A DNA stretch of 64,000 nucleotides from an uncultured Psychroserpens sp. (GTDB lineage: Bacteria > Bacteroidota > Bacteroidia > Flavobacteriales > Flavobacteriaceae): the NCBI RefSeq assembly GCF_947500255.1, contig NZ_CANMRL010000006.1:62001-126000 (forward strand). The letters are read 5' to 3'. Position 1 is the first letter of the stretch, and every line of letters starts with the position of its first letter. This document shows positions 38,334 through 49,100 of this stretch, piece after piece. The translations under genes were made by a program, and so were the position numbers. The notes beneath the pieces are model-generated. The model saw only the letters and a program-made list of their open reading frames with translations, did no database searches and had not been told where the DNA came from.

Positions 38334-39161
38334 TTATTTCTTTCTACGTTCTACAATATACTTATTACTCGCTTTCGTCTTAGAACGTGTTCTATAACCT
38401 TTAGCTGGAATACCATTTCTTGATCTAGGGTGTCCTCCTGAAGATTTACCTTCACCACCACCCATTGGATGATCAACTGGATTCATTACTACTGGTCTTA
38501 CTCTTGGTCTTCTACCTAACCATCTTGATCTACCTGCTTTACCAGATACTGTTAATTGATGATCAGAGTTAGAAATTACTCCAATTGTAGCCATACATTC
38601 TGAAAGAATCATTCTAGTCTCACCTGAAGGTAATTTTACTGTCGCAAACTTACCATCTCTTGCCATTAATTGAGCAAACGCTCCAGCACTTCTTGCCATT
38701 ACAGCTCCTTGTCCAGGACGTAACTCAATACAAGAAATAATTGTACCTAATGGGATTTGACTTAATGGCATAGCATTACCAATTTCTGGTGCTATTGCTT
38801 CTTTACCAGACACTACATTTTGCCCAACTTGTAAACCATTTTGAGCAATGATGTAACGTTTTTCACCATCTTGATAATTCAATAATGCGATAAACGCTGT
38901 TCTGTTTGGATCGTATTCGATAGACTTAACTTCACCAGGAACTCCGGTTTTGTCACGTTTAAAATCGATAATACGATACTTTCTCTTATGACCTCCACCT
39001 ATTTGGCGCATGGTCATTTTTCCTTGACTGTTTCTACCACCAGATCTTTTGTTCGGAACGAGTAAACTCTTTTCCGGCTTATCAGTAGTTATGGCGTCAA
39101 ATCCATTTACTACTCTAAAACGCTGAGCTGATGTGATTGGTTTTAATTTTCTTACTGACAT
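38334..39161 (-). CDS. rplB: 50S ribosomal protein L2
   Basis: A 275-residue uL2 needed for peptidyl-transferase activity and subunit joining. [17 protein letters not shown] in the N-terminal part and [24 protein letters not shown] with the conserved histidine in the C-terminal part are intact. Confidence 0.99.
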   Translation of the reverse strand: MSVRKLKPITSAQRFRVVNGFDAITTDKPEKSLLVPNKRSGGRNSQGKMTMRQIGGGHKRKYRIIDFKRDKTGVPGEVKSIEYDPNRTAFIALLNYQDGEKRYIIAQNGLQVGQNVVSGKEAIAPEIGNAMPLSQIPLGTIISCIELRPGQGAVMARSAGAFAQLMARDGKFATVKLPSGETRMILSECMATIGVISNSDHQLTVSGKAGRSRWLGRRPRVRPVVMNPVDHPMGGGEGKSSGGHPRSRNGIPAKGYRTRSKTKASNKYIVERRKK

Positions 39162-39171
39162 TGTTGTCTAA

Positions 39172-39462
39172 TTACATGTTAGTGTATAAATCAATTACTT
39201 CACCTTCCGCCAGTTGTACAATTGCTTTTTTAACAGCATTTGTTTTACCATGTTGAATACCTGTTTTTGTATAACGGGTACTACGATCTGGACGGACATT
39301 TATAGTACGAACTTTTTCAACAGAGACACCATAAGCAGCTTCTACTGCTTTTTTGATTTCTACCTTGTTCGCCTTGGTGTTCACTTGAAACGTAAAGCAG
39401 TTATTCAACTCACTATTAGTTGTCGCTTTTTCAGTGATGATAGGTTTAATTAAGATACTCAT
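39172..39462 (-). CDS. rplW: 50S ribosomal protein L23
   Basis: A 96-residue uL23 at the exit tunnel, docking site for trigger factor and SRP. It contains IITEKATTNSELNNCFTFQVN, ANKVEIKKAVEAAYGVSVEKVRTINV. Spacing to rplD is 7 bases. Confidence 0.97.
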   Translation of the reverse strand: MSILIKPIITEKATTNSELNNCFTFQVNTKANKVEIKKAVEAAYGVSVEKVRTINVRPDRSTRYTKTGIQHGKTNAVKKAIVQLAEGEVIDLYTNM

Positions 39463-39469
39463 TGTCTTC

Positions 39470-40099
39470 TTATTTACTTAAATTCGATTCAATTCCTTCT
39501 AAAGAACTCTCTAAAAGAACTAATTTATTTGCATTTAAAATTTTATAAGTACTTAATTCTGAGTTCATTACAACTTCAGAGCCTTTAAAATTTCGTGATG
39601 ACAAATATACATTATTATTTGACGCACCCAACACAAACAAAGATTTTTTGTCTTGTATGTCTAGCGCTTTCAATACTGCTGTAAAGTTTTTCGTCTTTGG
39701 TGCATCAAAATTGAAGTCTTCCAAAACAACGATATCTTTATCATTAGCTTTCATTGTTAACGCTGATTTACGTGCTAAACGCTTCAGGTTTTTATTCAGT
39801 TTAAAACTGTAATTTCTAGGTCTTGGTCCGAACATACGTCCACCACCTTTAAATACACCAGACTTGATACTACCTGCTCTCGCTGTACCAGTACCTTTTT
39901 GTTTTTTAATCTTACGTGTACTTCCTGCAATTTCTGCTCTTTCTTTAGCCTTATGAGTTCCTTGACGTTGGTTAGCAAGATATTGCTTAACATCTAAGTA
40001 TACTGCATGATTATTAGGCTCAATAGCAAACACCTCTTTAGAAAGGTCTACCTTTCTACCTGTGTCTTTTCCGTTTATATCTAAAACTGCTACTTTCAT
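39470..40099 (-). CDS. rplD: 50S ribosomal protein L4
   Basis: A 209-residue uL4. The ATG at 40099 gives the family start [14 protein letters not shown]; reading further upstream would run back through rplC. The long loop [31 protein letters not shown] that reaches the exit tunnel is present in order. Its start overlaps the rplC stop by one base (TAATG), implying coupling. L4 is the autoregulator of the S10 operon in E. coli. Confidence 0.98.
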   Translation of the reverse strand: MKVAVLDINGKDTGRKVDLSKEVFAIEPNNHAVYLDVKQYLANQRQGTHKAKERAEIAGSTRKIKKQKGTGTARAGSIKSGVFKGGGRMFGPRPRNYSFKLNKNLKRLARKSALTMKANDKDIVVLEDFNFDAPKTKNFTAVLKALDIQDKKSLFVLGASNNNVYLSSRNFKGSEVVMNSELSTYKILNANKLVLLESSLEGIESNLSK

Positions 40100-40716
40100 T
40101 ACTTTTGAATAATTACATAAGAGTTTTTGTGTCCTGGAACACATCCTTTAACTACAAGTAGATTCTTTTCTGGAACTACTTTGTATACTCTTAAATTTTC
40201 AACATTCACTCTTTCGCCACCCATTCTTCCGGCCATTTTCATTCCTTTGAATACTCTCGCAGGATATGAAGCAGCACCAATAGAACCAGGAGCTCTTAAA
40301 CGGTTATGTTGACCATGCGTTGCTTGACCAACTCCAGCAAATCCATGACGCTTTACAACACCTTGGAAACCTTTACCTTTTGAAGTTCCAGCAATATCAA
40401 CATATTCACCTTCGATAAAGTGCTCTACTGTTATTGCGTCTCCTAATTTGTAATCTCCTTCAAATCCTTGAAATTCCGCGACTTTTACTTTAACAGAAGT
40501 ACCAGCTTTCTTGGCATGACCAATTTCAGCTTTTGTAGCACTTTTCTCTGTCTTGTCATCGAAACCAAGTTGAAGGGCATTGTACCCGTCTACCTCTTCG
40601 GTTCTGACTTGGGTAACGATACATGGTCCAGCTTCGATTACTGTACATGGAATATTCTTTCCATTTTCATCGAAAATGCTGGTCATACCGATTTTTCTTC
40701 CTATTAACCCAGACAT
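40099..40716 (-). CDS. rplC: 50S ribosomal protein L3
   Basis: A 205-residue uL3, one of the first proteins in 50S assembly. It starts [21 protein letters not shown] and contains [21 protein letters not shown] and [17 protein letters not shown]. It follows rpsJ after a 140-base spacer with strong RNA structure, unusual for this tight cluster. Confidence 0.98.
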   Translation of the reverse strand: MSGLIGRKIGMTSIFDENGKNIPCTVIEAGPCIVTQVRTEEVDGYNALQLGFDDKTEKSATKAEIGHAKKAGTSVKVKVAEFQGFEGDYKLGDAITVEHFIEGEYVDIAGTSKGKGFQGVVKRHGFAGVGQATHGQHNRLRAPGSIGAASYPARVFKGMKMAGRMGGERVNVENLRVYKVVPEKNLLVVKGCVPGHKNSYVIIQK

Positions 40717-40751
40717 AATTATTAATTTATTTATTATTACTTATTTATTAA

Positions 40752-40785
40752 AATTCAAGGCCGAAAATACATTCGACCTTGAATT
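40752..40785 (-). promoter_or_regulatory. Long stable hairpin in the rpsJ-rplC spacer, candidate regulatory RNA
   Basis: On the mRNA strand AATTCAAGGTCGAA and TTCGGCCTTGAATT form a 14-bp stem with one G-U pair and a 6-base loop. It lies about 36 bases upstream of the rplC start. It has only TTTT partly inside and just after the stem, not a real T tract. A position directly before rplC-rplD suggests a control element for L3/L4 synthesis. Confidence 0.5.
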
Positions 40786-40831
40786 GTATTTTTACCGTTT
40801 TTCCTTCGCACGCAGCTCCGGACATGTTCTT

Positions 40832-40847
40832 TTCTGCTATAGCAGAA
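40832..40847 (-). repeat. 16-base perfect palindrome in the rpsJ-rplC spacer
   Basis: TTCTGCTATAGCAGAA is a perfect palindrome beginning 10 bases after the rpsJ stop. It may form a short hairpin in RNA or a protein site in DNA. It forms the upstream part of the same structured spacer as the 14-bp hairpin. Confidence 0.5.
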
Positions 40848-40856
40848 TTATCGTCA

Positions 40857-41162
40857 TTACACTTTAATCTCTACTTCAACTCCACTTGGTAATTCAAGCT
40901 TCATTAAGGCATCAATTGTTTTAGAAGATGAAGAGTAAATATCTAATAAGCGCTTGTAAGAGCTTAATTGAAATTGTTCTCTAGACTTCTTGTTTACGTG
41001 TGGTGAACGTAATACAGTGAAAATCTTTTTGTGTGTTGGTAATGGAATTGGTCCAGTTACAACAGCACCAGTACTTTTTACTGTTTTTACAATCTTATCA
41101 GCAGACTTATCAACTAAATTGTGATCGTAAGACTTTAATTTTATTCTAATTTTTTGACTCAT
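40857..41162 (-). CDS. rpsJ: 30S ribosomal protein S10
   Basis: A 101-residue uS10 (NusE), part of the 30S head and also a transcription antitermination factor. The segment [29 protein letters not shown] is canonical. It directly follows fusA (12 bases) with no tuf gene between, as usual in Bacteroidota. Confidence 0.98.
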   Translation of the reverse strand: MSQKIRIKLKSYDHNLVDKSADKIVKTVKSTGAVVTGPIPLPTHKKIFTVLRSPHVNKKSREQFQLSSYKRLLDIYSSSSKTIDALMKLELPSGVEVEIKV

Positions 41163-41174
41163 TTTCTTTTAGTT

Positions 41175-43301
41175 TTAAGCTTCTACACCTTTTGCTGCTG
41201 CGATTACTTCATCTGAAATATTTTTAGGAGTTTCAGCATAGTGTGAAAATTCCATTGTTGACGTTGCACGACCTGAAGATAATGTTCTTAATGTTGTCAC
41301 ATAACCGAACATTTCAGATAATGGAACAGTAGCTTTCACAGTTTTTGCACCTGCTCTGTCTCCCATATCACTTACTTGACCTCGACGACGGTTTAAGTCA
41401 CCTACGATATCACCCATATTCTCTTCAGGAGTAATAACTTCAAGTTTCATAATTGGCTCCATGATTACTGCTTTAGCTGCTTTTGCTGAATTCTTAAATC
41501 CAAGTTTAGCTGCTAATTCGAATGATAATTGATCTGAATCGACATCATGGTAAGAACCATCTGTTAACGTCACTTTCATAGCATCAACTTCATAACCTGC
41601 TAGCGGTCCATTAACCATAGCCATTTTGAATCCTTTTTCAACTGAAGGGATAAATTCTTTAGGAACGTTACCACCTTTAATTTCAGAAACAAATTCCAAT
41701 CCTGTTTTTCCTTCTTCAGCAGGCTCAAGTGTAAATACGATATCAGCAAATTTACCACGTCCACCAGATTGTTTCTTATAAACTTCTCTGTGCTCTGCAC
41801 GTTGCGTAATAGCTTCTTTGTATTCTACTTGAGGTTGTCCTTGGTTTACTTCAACCTTAAACTCACGCTTCAAACGGTCTACAATAATATCTAAGTGAAG
41901 CTCACCCATTCCAGAAATAATAGTCTGTCCTGAAGCTTCGTCTGTTCTCGCTGTAAATGTTGGATCTTCTTCAGATAATTTAGCTAAAGCCATACCTAAT
42001 TTATCAACATCTGCTTTAGTCTTAGGCTCCACAGCTATACCAATTACTGGATCTGGGAAGTCCATAGATTCTAAAACGATAGGATTTTTCTCATCAGACA
42101 TAGTATCACCAGTCTTAATATCTTTAAATCCTACTGCAGCTCCAATATCTCCTGCTTCGATAAAATCGATAGCGTTTTGCTTGTTAGAGTGCATTTGATA
42201 GATACGAGAGATACGTTCTTTTTTACCTGAACGGTTATTCAAGATATACGATCCAGCATCTAAACGACCCGAATATGCTCTAAAGAATGCTAAACGACCT
42301 ACATAAGGATCTGTAGCAATCTTAAATGCTAAAGCTGAAAACGGCTCTTTTACATCTGGTTTACGTAAGATCTCTTCTCCTGAATTAGGATCTGTACCTA
42401 CGATACCTTCTTTATCTGTTGGAGAAGGTAAGTAACGACATACAGCATCTAATAAGAACTGTACACCTTTATTTTTAAATGCAGAACCACAAATCATCGG
42501 GATGATAGCCATATCCATTACAGCAGCTCTAAGTGCAGCATGCACTTCTTCTTCTGTAATAGAGTCTTCATCTTCCATGAATTTCTCAAGTAAGTTCTCA
42601 TCGTAAGTTGCAACTTCTTCTATTAAAAGCGCACGATACTTACGAGCTTCTTCTTTCATTTCTTCTGGAATGTCGATCACATCAAAAGTTGCCCCTTGAG
42701 TTTCATCATGCCATACGATAGCTCTGTTTTTTACTAAATCAATGATACCTTTAAAATCAGCTTCATCACCAATGTTTAATACAATTGGCACAGCGTTAGA
42801 TTTCAACATATCTTTTACCTGCTGACAAACAGCAAGGAAATTAGATCCTTGACGGTCCATTTTGTTAACGAAACCTATTCTTGGAACTTTATAGTTGTCT
42901 GCTAATCTCCAGTTAGTCTCAGATTGTGGTTCAACACCATCAACTGCACTAAATAAGAATACTAAACCATCTAATACACGTAATGAGCGGTTTACTTCTA
43001 CCGTAAAATCAACGTGACCAGGAGTATCAATAATATTGAAGTGGTATCCTTTTGTGTCTGGAGTAGGTTGCCCATTCTCCATTGGGAAATTCCAAGTACA
43101 AGTTGTAGCAGCAGAAGTAATTGTAATACCTCTTTCTTGCTCTTGTTCCATCCAATCCATTGTTGCAGCACCATCATGTACTTCACCAATTTTGTGAGAA
43201 ACACCTGTATAATAAAGAATACGTTCTGTAGTTGTAGTTTTTCCTGCATCAATGTGTGCAGCAATACCTATATTTCTTGTAAATTTTAAATCTCTTGCCA
43301 T
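41175..43301 (-). CDS. fusA: Elongation factor G
   Basis: A 708-residue GTPase that drives translocation. G motifs: [33 protein letters not shown] and NKMD are intact. Domain IV includes [22 protein letters not shown] and the C-terminal domain V follows. Flanked by rpsG (8 bases) and rpsJ. Confidence 0.99.
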   Translation of the reverse strand: MARDLKFTRNIGIAAHIDAGKTTTTERILYYTGVSHKIGEVHDGAATMDWMEQEQERGITITSAATTCTWNFPMENGQPTPDTKGYHFNIIDTPGHVDFTVEVNRSLRVLDGLVFLFSAVDGVEPQSETNWRLADNYKVPRIGFVNKMDRQGSNFLAVCQQVKDMLKSNAVPIVLNIGDEADFKGIIDLVKNRAIVWHDETQGATFDVIDIPEEMKEEARKYRALLIEEVATYDENLLEKFMEDEDSITEEEVHAALRAAVMDMAIIPMICGSAFKNKGVQFLLDAVCRYLPSPTDKEGIVGTDPNSGEEILRKPDVKEPFSALAFKIATDPYVGRLAFFRAYSGRLDAGSYILNNRSGKKERISRIYQMHSNKQNAIDFIEAGDIGAAVGFKDIKTGDTMSDEKNPIVLESMDFPDPVIGIAVEPKTKADVDKLGMALAKLSEEDPTFTARTDEASGQTIISGMGELHLDIIVDRLKREFKVEVNQGQPQVEYKEAITQRAEHREVYKKQSGGRGKFADIVFTLEPAEEGKTGLEFVSEIKGGNVPKEFIPSVEKGFKMAMVNGPLAGYEVDAMKVTLTDGSYHDVDSDQLSFELAAKLGFKNSAKAAKAVIMEPIMKLEVITPEENMGDIVGDLNRRRGQVSDMGDRAGAKTVKATVPLSEMFGYVTTLRTLSSGRATSTMEFSHYAETPKNISDEVIAAAKGVEA

Positions 43302-43309
43302 GTCGTTAA

Positions 43310-43786
43310 TTAAAATCTAAAGTGAGAGAATGCCTTATTTGCTTCTGCCATTTTATGAGTATCAACTCTCTTTTTAACAGCTGCTCCTTCTTCTTTAGCT
43401 GCTGCTAAGATTTCAGCTGCTAATTTTTGAGGCATAGATTTTTCATTTCTTTTTCTTGCGTATCCAATCAACCACTTCATTGCAGTTGAAACTTTACGAT
43501 CTGGACGAATTTGCATTGGAATTTGGAATGTTGCTCCACCAACTCTACGGCTACGTACTTCTACGTGAGGCATAACGTTAGATAATGCATCTTTCCAAAT
43601 TTCTAACGCCGTTTTCTCGTCGTCAGTTTTCTTTGACTCTACAATATCAATTGCATCATAGAATACTTTAAAAGCGATAGACTTCTTTCCATCCCACATC
43701 ATCATATTAACGAAACGAGTTACTAACTGATCGTTAAATCTTGGATCTGGTAAAAGCGGTCTCTTTTTTGCTGCTCTTTTTCTCAT
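43310..43786 (-). CDS. rpsG: 30S ribosomal protein S7
   Basis: A 158-residue uS7 that organises the 30S head. It starts [19 protein letters not shown] and includes [20 protein letters not shown] and the C-terminal [16 protein letters not shown]7 is the autoregulator of the str operon in E. coli. Confidence 0.98.
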   Translation of the reverse strand: MRKRAAKKRPLLPDPRFNDQLVTRFVNMMMWDGKKSIAFKVFYDAIDIVESKKTDDEKTALEIWKDALSNVMPHVEVRSRRVGGATFQIPMQIRPDRKVSTAMKWLIGYARKRNEKSMPQKLAAEILAAAKEEGAAVKKRVDTHKMAEANKAFSHFRF

Positions 43787-43808
43787 GTCTTCTTCTTAAA
43801 GTTTTAAA

Positions 43809-44183
43809 TTACTTCTTAGGGCGTTTTGCACCATACTTAGATCTACGTTGTGTTCTACCTGCAACACCTGCTGTGTCTAAGGCACCACGAACGATGTGAT
43901 ATCTAACTCCTGGCAAATCTTTTACCCTTCCACCTCTAACTAATACTATCGAGTGCTCTTGTAAGTTGTGTCCTTCTCCACCGATGTATGCATTAACCTC
44001 GTTTCCGTTTGTTAAACGAACCCTTGCTACCTTACGCATTGCTGAGTTTGGTTTTTTAGGTGTCGTCGTGTAAACACGAGTACATACACCACGTCTTTGT
44101 GGACACGAATCTAGAGCAGCCGATTTACTCTTCTTAGTTATTTTGGCTCTTCCTTTTCGTACTAATTGTGAAATTGTTGGCAT
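43809..44183 (-). CDS. rpsL: 30S ribosomal protein S12
   Basis: A 124-residue uS12 at the decoding centre. The [13 protein letters not shown] loop with the preceding TPKK and the [14 protein letters not shown] loop carry the wild-type lysines that normally go with streptomycin sensitivity. It is the first gene of the cluster, with a near-consensus promoter and a hairpin at the mRNA 5' end. Confidence 0.98.
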   Translation of the reverse strand: MPTISQLVRKGRAKITKKSKSAALDSCPQRRGVCTRVYTTTPKKPNSAMRKVARVRLTNGNEVNAYIGGEGHNLQEHSIVLVRGGRVKDLPGVRYHIVRGALDTAGVAGRTQRRSKYGAKRPKK

Positions 44184-44209
44184 ATATTACTATATAAATT
44201 TTTATTAAA

Positions 44210-44225
44210 CCCTCTCCTTAGAGGG
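44210..44225 (-). promoter_or_regulatory. Hairpin at the 5' end of the str-operon mRNA, with SD-like loop
   Basis: The minus strand reads CCCTCT-AAGG-AGAGGG, a 6-bp stem with a 4-base loop, starting within a few bases of the predicted transcription start. It contains AAGGAG, complementary to the 16S anti-SD, but 28 bases from the rpsL start and so too far to act as its ribosome-binding site. Confidence 0.5.
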
Positions 44226-44228
44226 CTG

Positions 44229-44259
44229 CAAAGGTAGAAATAAATATGAATAATTCAAA
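44229..44259 (-). promoter_or_regulatory. Promoter of the rpsL (str-S10-spc-alpha) cluster
   Basis: On the minus strand TTTG (44256-44259), a 19-base spacer and TACCTTTG (44229-44236) match the Bacteroidota consensus exactly. The start point falls around 44222-44226, giving an rpsL leader of about 40 bases. Confidence 0.8.
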
Positions 44260-44332
44260 CCCATAACGATTAATTTTAGAAAGTTTCTTAATTTATTTTT
44301 ACAAGTACATATTTTTACTGATTAATTTCCGT

Positions 44333-44340
44333 TAGATTTG
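44333..44340 (+). promoter_or_regulatory. Candidate -7 box of the BamA-like gene
   Basis: TAGATTTG matches TAnnTTTG and lies 16 bases before the ATG at 44357. No -33 TTG is visible. Confidence 0.4.
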
Positions 44341-44356
44341 AACAATAATTCTATTG

Positions 44357-46045
44357 ATGCTCAAAAAAATTAGTCCTTTTTTACTTCTCCTATCTATAGT
44401 ATGGTCTACAGAATCGTCTGCCCAAAATCTATATTTAACTTCTATAGGAGCCACTGAAAAAGAAACTAAGACTATCGATTCTATTGGTTATAAAAAAACC
44501 TTCAATGACTATGAGTCTTTAGAAAAAGAAATTACTACCCTTCAAAAAAAAATAACTCAAATTGGATATATAGAAAATGAATTACTTTATTTGAAAAAGC
44601 AGAATGATACTACTTACCTCGCCTCTTTCAGTTTAAAGAATAAATATGACCACATTATTATTGAACACAATGGATTGGTAGATGTCTCTATTTTAAAACT
44701 TACAGATTTTTTAGATCAAAAGAACCGCTTAATTATACCTATAGCTAATGTTGAAAACACTCTACAATTTATCAATTCTGAAATAGCCAATCGTGGCAAT
44801 CCATTTAGCACGCTAATTGTTAAGAACATTCAAAGGTTAGACGACAAAACACTAACAGGATCTCTATCGGTTTCAGAACCAAAATCAAGAACAACAGACA
44901 AGATTATTATAAAAGGATATGAAAAATTTCCAAAGTCTTACATCAACCGCTATTTAAAAATAAAAACAGAAGAAGTTTTCAACCTTGCTAAAATAAAAGA
45001 ACAAACAGCTGCTTTGAATGACTTGGTGTTTGCTAATCAAATTAGAGATCCCGAGGTTTTGTTTACTAAAGATTCTACCATATTATATATGTATATAGAA
45101 AAGGCACGCAGCAATACCTTTGATGGTTTTTTAGGTTTTGGTACAAATGAGTCAACCAATAAGATTGAGTTTGATGGTTATTTGGATTTAAACCTCATCA
45201 ATAACCTTAATTATGGAGAGTCATTAAAACTCTTGTACAAGAGTGATGAGAATGATCAACAAACCTTTGATTTGAAATTGGTCACTCCATATATATTTAG
45301 TTCTCCTATTGGCTTAGATTTGAACTTAAACATTTTTAAACGTGACTCCTCTTTTGTAACGGTGAGTCAAACAGCCAAAATTAATTATCAAATCAATAGC
45401 AGGCATGTTATTTCGGCTGGAATACATTCGGTCAAATCTACTGATCTCTTAGACGTACCAACAGCTTTAATTACAGATTACGACTCTAATAAATACCTAA
45501 TAAACTATACCTACATAAAACGACAAAATTATGATCGCTTATTTCCTGTGAACTTCTTATTTGATCTGTCTTCTAGTTTTGGAAATCGGTCTTATGAAAC
45601 ATTAGACGAAAAGCAATCTAATTTTTACATCAATACATATAAAATTTTTAATCTCAATGATAAAAATAGTTTCTACGGAAGGCTTAACGCTAACTATTTA
45701 GTTTCAGACACTTATTTAGAAAATGAACTTCCTCGTTTTGGAGGCATCAATTCAATTCGCGGATTTGAAGAAAATAGCCTCATTGCCAATTTATATGCCG
45801 TTCTCAATACTGAATACAGATACAAACTCAATAACACCATTTATGTGCACTCTGTGATAGATGCCGCCTATTTTGAAAACCAAATATCTGATCAAAAAGA
45901 AAAGCTATTCGGATTTGGTTTTGGATTTGGACTATTGACCAAAGCAGGGTTATTTCGATTTAACTACACCAGTGGAAAAACTGAAGACAGAAAATTTAAA
46001 TTATCTGACTCCAAAATTCATTTAAGTTTAACAACCACATTCTGA
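44357..46045 (+). CDS. BamA/TamA-like outer-membrane beta-barrel protein
   Basis: A 562-residue exported protein (signal peptide about 1-22, ending ESSAQ); a TTG three bases before the ATG is less likely. The N-terminal 230 residues are soluble, with one or two POTRA-like segments such as IIIKGYEKFPKSYINRYLKIKTEEVFN. The rest alternates amphipathic strands, includes the Omp85 signature FGGINSIRGFEENS and ends in an aromatic strand LSLTTTF. BamA (about 800 residues, five POTRAs) is longer, so this is an Omp85 paralogue. It may serve a particular client; its place next to SusCD hints at that but proves nothing. Confidence 0.85.
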   Translation: MLKKISPFLLLLSIVWSTESSAQNLYLTSIGATEKETKTIDSIGYKKTFNDYESLEKEITTLQKKITQIGYIENELLYLKKQNDTTYLASFSLKNKYDHIIIEHNGLVDVSILKLTDFLDQKNRLIIPIANVENTLQFINSEIANRGNPFSTLIVKNIQRLDDKTLTGSLSVSEPKSRTTDKIIIKGYEKFPKSYINRYLKIKTEEVFNLAKIKEQTAALNDLVFANQIRDPEVLFTKDSTILYMYIEKARSNTFDGFLGFGTNESTNKIEFDGYLDLNLINNLNYGESLKLLYKSDENDQQTFDLKLVTPYIFSSPIGLDLNLNIFKRDSSFVTVSQTAKINYQINSRHVISAGIHSVKSTDLLDVPTALITDYDSNKYLINYTYIKRQNYDRLFPVNFLFDLSSSFGNRSYETLDEKQSNFYINTYKIFNLNDKNSFYGRLNANYLVSDTYLENELPRFGGINSIRGFEENSLIANLYAVLNTEYRYKLNNTIYVHSVIDAAYFENQISDQKEKLFGFGFGFGLLTKAGLFRFNYTSGKTEDRKFKLSDSKIHLSLTTTF

Positions 46046-46150
46046 TTTTCAATATTTAGTAATAAAATTCAAAATTTTCTCACTTAATCATTGTTTTGTA
46101 AGCTTTTTATTGTGAAATTTGGACTAGACCAATTTAAATCAATCAACAAT

Positions 46151-49100
46151 ATGAAAATAACACTTAGTAAAGTGCTAACACTTTTATTGCTGTTAGCTGT
46201 GCAACTTACGTTGGCACAAGAAAAAACCATTTCCGGAACTGTCTCAGACAATACCGGTTTACCAATTCCCGGAGTTAATATCTTAATTAAGGGAACTACA
46301 ACCGGAACTCAAACAGATTTTGACGGAAATTACAATGTAAATGCCAATGTAGGCGATGTTTTGGTTTTTTCGTATGTAGGTTTAAAAACTCAAGAAATTA
46401 CTGTTGGAGAATCTAATGTAATTAATGTTACCATGTTAGAGGATGCTGAATCTTTAGACGAAGTTATTGTTACTGCAGTAGGTATCAAAAGAAAGCCTGA
46501 TGAAATCACAACAGCTTATGAAAATTTAAAAGCTGAAGAGATCACATCTGCTAACAACCCTGATGCTGTGCAATCTCTTGCAGGTAAAGTTTCTGGTTTA
46601 CAGATTAACACGACTAACACAGGTGTTAATCCATCTACAACAATTAGACTAAGAGGAACACGTTCTTTATCTGGATCAAACTCTGCTTTGATTGTGATCG
46701 ACAATGTTATTTCCTCGGCGACCATTTTATCAGATTTGGATCCTGAAATTATAGAATCCATAAACATCATTAAAGGTCCAAATGGAGCTGCGCTTTATGG
46801 ATCTAGAGGTGGTAACGGAGTTATTATTGTAACCACTAAAAAAGGAGCAAGAGACACAGGGAAATTAAACATAAGCTACACGTCAACGCTTACTCTAGAA
46901 GAAATTGCTTTTTTACCGCAATTACAAGACAGATATGGTAAAGGGTATTGGGGCGAAATCGATGCCTTTGACCAAGGGTCATGGGGACCAGAATACGATG
47001 GCTCTCTTCAACCTGTGGGATTACCTTATCCAACCGTTTCAGATTTTAGATATGGTACTTACGAATTCAGAAAAGACAATATGAAAGACTTTTTTGATAC
47101 TGGTGTTGCCTTACAAAACACAATTACATTATCTGGAGGAAACAGTGATGGATTTTATTCATTAACTGCAAACAGAAGAAAAACTGACGGTATCATTCCT
47201 GATGATGAGTATACAAAAGACTTTTTAGCACTTAGTGCTGGTAAAACGTTTGGAAAATTCTCAATGTCGGCTAATGTGAGATTTACTAGTGAAGACCAAT
47301 CGGTTTCAAATGGTGTTTATGGACAACTTGCTCAGTTACCAAGTGACGTTAATATTTTAGACTTTGATTCTGGAAGTAACAGTGATCACTGGACTGCTTT
47401 TGGCGATAGTCCTTACTGGGTAAAGAATAACCAACGATCTATTTCAGAAAATACAAGATCTGATTTATCCGCAGAATTATCTTACCAATTCAATGATAAT
47501 ATCAGTGCAGTATTAAGGAGTAATGTTGTGACTAATAGCGGTAAAGGTTTTACCTATGTTAATGATTATGTTTCCGAATTTACGATTACAGGAGATGGTA
47601 GAGATATTCAATCATCTTTAAGTGTGAACAGTAATAATTCAAGAACATTATATACCGACTTAATTGCAAACTTCAATTACGATTTAACAGAAGATATTGG
47701 ATTAAAATCACTAGTTGGTTTTAACTCAACTGAAAGCAGAGGTTTCTCTCAAACTACAGCTGGAGACATTTTAACGCTTCCAGGTTTGTATACTGTAGAA
47801 AATATCTCAAGCGGTATTACTGTTACAGATTTCAGTTCGAAAAGAAGACAACAAGCCATTTTTGCAAATGTTGATTTAAGTTATAAAGATTATTTATTTT
47901 TAAACTTAACAGGACGACAAGAATGGGATTCTAGATTGCAGTCTCCAGGAAGAGATATTGGAGACATTGGCTTCTTCTACTATTCTGCTGGTGCGTCTTT
48001 CATTCCAACAAAAGCATTTCCAGAAATTAAAACAGACTTTTTACATAAAGTAAAAGTATCTGGAGGTTATGTAAAAACTGCAAATATTTCGGCTTTAGGA
48101 TCACATGATTTATTTGATACAGGATTTAGACCAGCCGCATTCCCTTTCCCAGGTGGTGTAAACTCGTTTATAATCCCTTCTTCTACTTTTGATAATGCTA
48201 TTGAGCCTGAATTCATTAGTACTTTCGAAGCAAATCTTAATCTAGAACTTTTAAAGCGTGGTGGTATTCCAAGAATTACTCTAGATGGTAGTTATTCGTT
48301 CTATACGAACGACAATCAAATACTAAGTGCTTCGGTATCTTCATCAACTAGTGTTTTTAGCGCTGGTATCAACGTAGGTGAAACCGAAACTAATGCTTAC
48401 GAAGTAGATTTAGGTCTTACTCCTATTAAAACAGATGACCTAAGATGGAATCTAAACTTTGGTTATGCCTCTCAGCGCACAATCGCTACTAAGATTACTG
48501 AGGATTCAGACCAATTAGGTAGTGGTGCTCCTGGTATTTACGCCATTCAAGGTCAAGAATATCCTTTGATTCAAGGTACAGCTTATGAAAGAGATGATCA
48601 AGGTCGAGTGGTTTTAAATCCTGATGGATCACCTAGAACAGCTTCTGGGTTGAAAGTTCTAGGAAGAACTACTCCTGATTATATTTTAAATTTCGGAACA
48701 GACATCACTTATAAAGGATTTAGATTAAGTGCCGTTGCCGATTTTAGAACAGGACATGTATTCTATTCAAATATCTACAATAACCTTACTGGTCAAGGCC
48801 GTAGTTTCATTACTGCTGAAAACGGAAGAGGGTATTTCATTTTCCCAAATTCAACAGTTCAAGGTTCTGGAACAACTAACACAGATGTGTTAACAGGACC
48901 ATCTTACGGAGGACCATCTGCTTATGCACAATACCAATCGTTTGTTCAAAGTGGAGATTTCACAGGTGTAGATGAGAACTTTGTTTTAGATGCAACAGCA
49001 TTTAAACTTAGAGAAGTTGCCCTAAGCTATACCTTACCGAGCAAAGCACTTGAAAACACATTTATTCAAGGTTTATCAGTTGGTGTTAGTGGAAGAAATT

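Noticed and set aside
41162-41175. Expected tuf gene between fusA and rpsJ
   Set aside because: Only 12 bases lie there; absence is normal for Bacteroidota and not an anomaly.
31303-43289. Several open frames of 60-91 codons on either strand within the ribosomal cluster and secY/fusA
   Set aside because: All overlap well-established genes in other frames and lack signals of their own.
46095-46121. Promoter for susC with TTTG and GAAATTTG
   Set aside because: The -7 box lacks the conserved TA and spacing to the nearest TTTG is 15; only mentioned with the gene.
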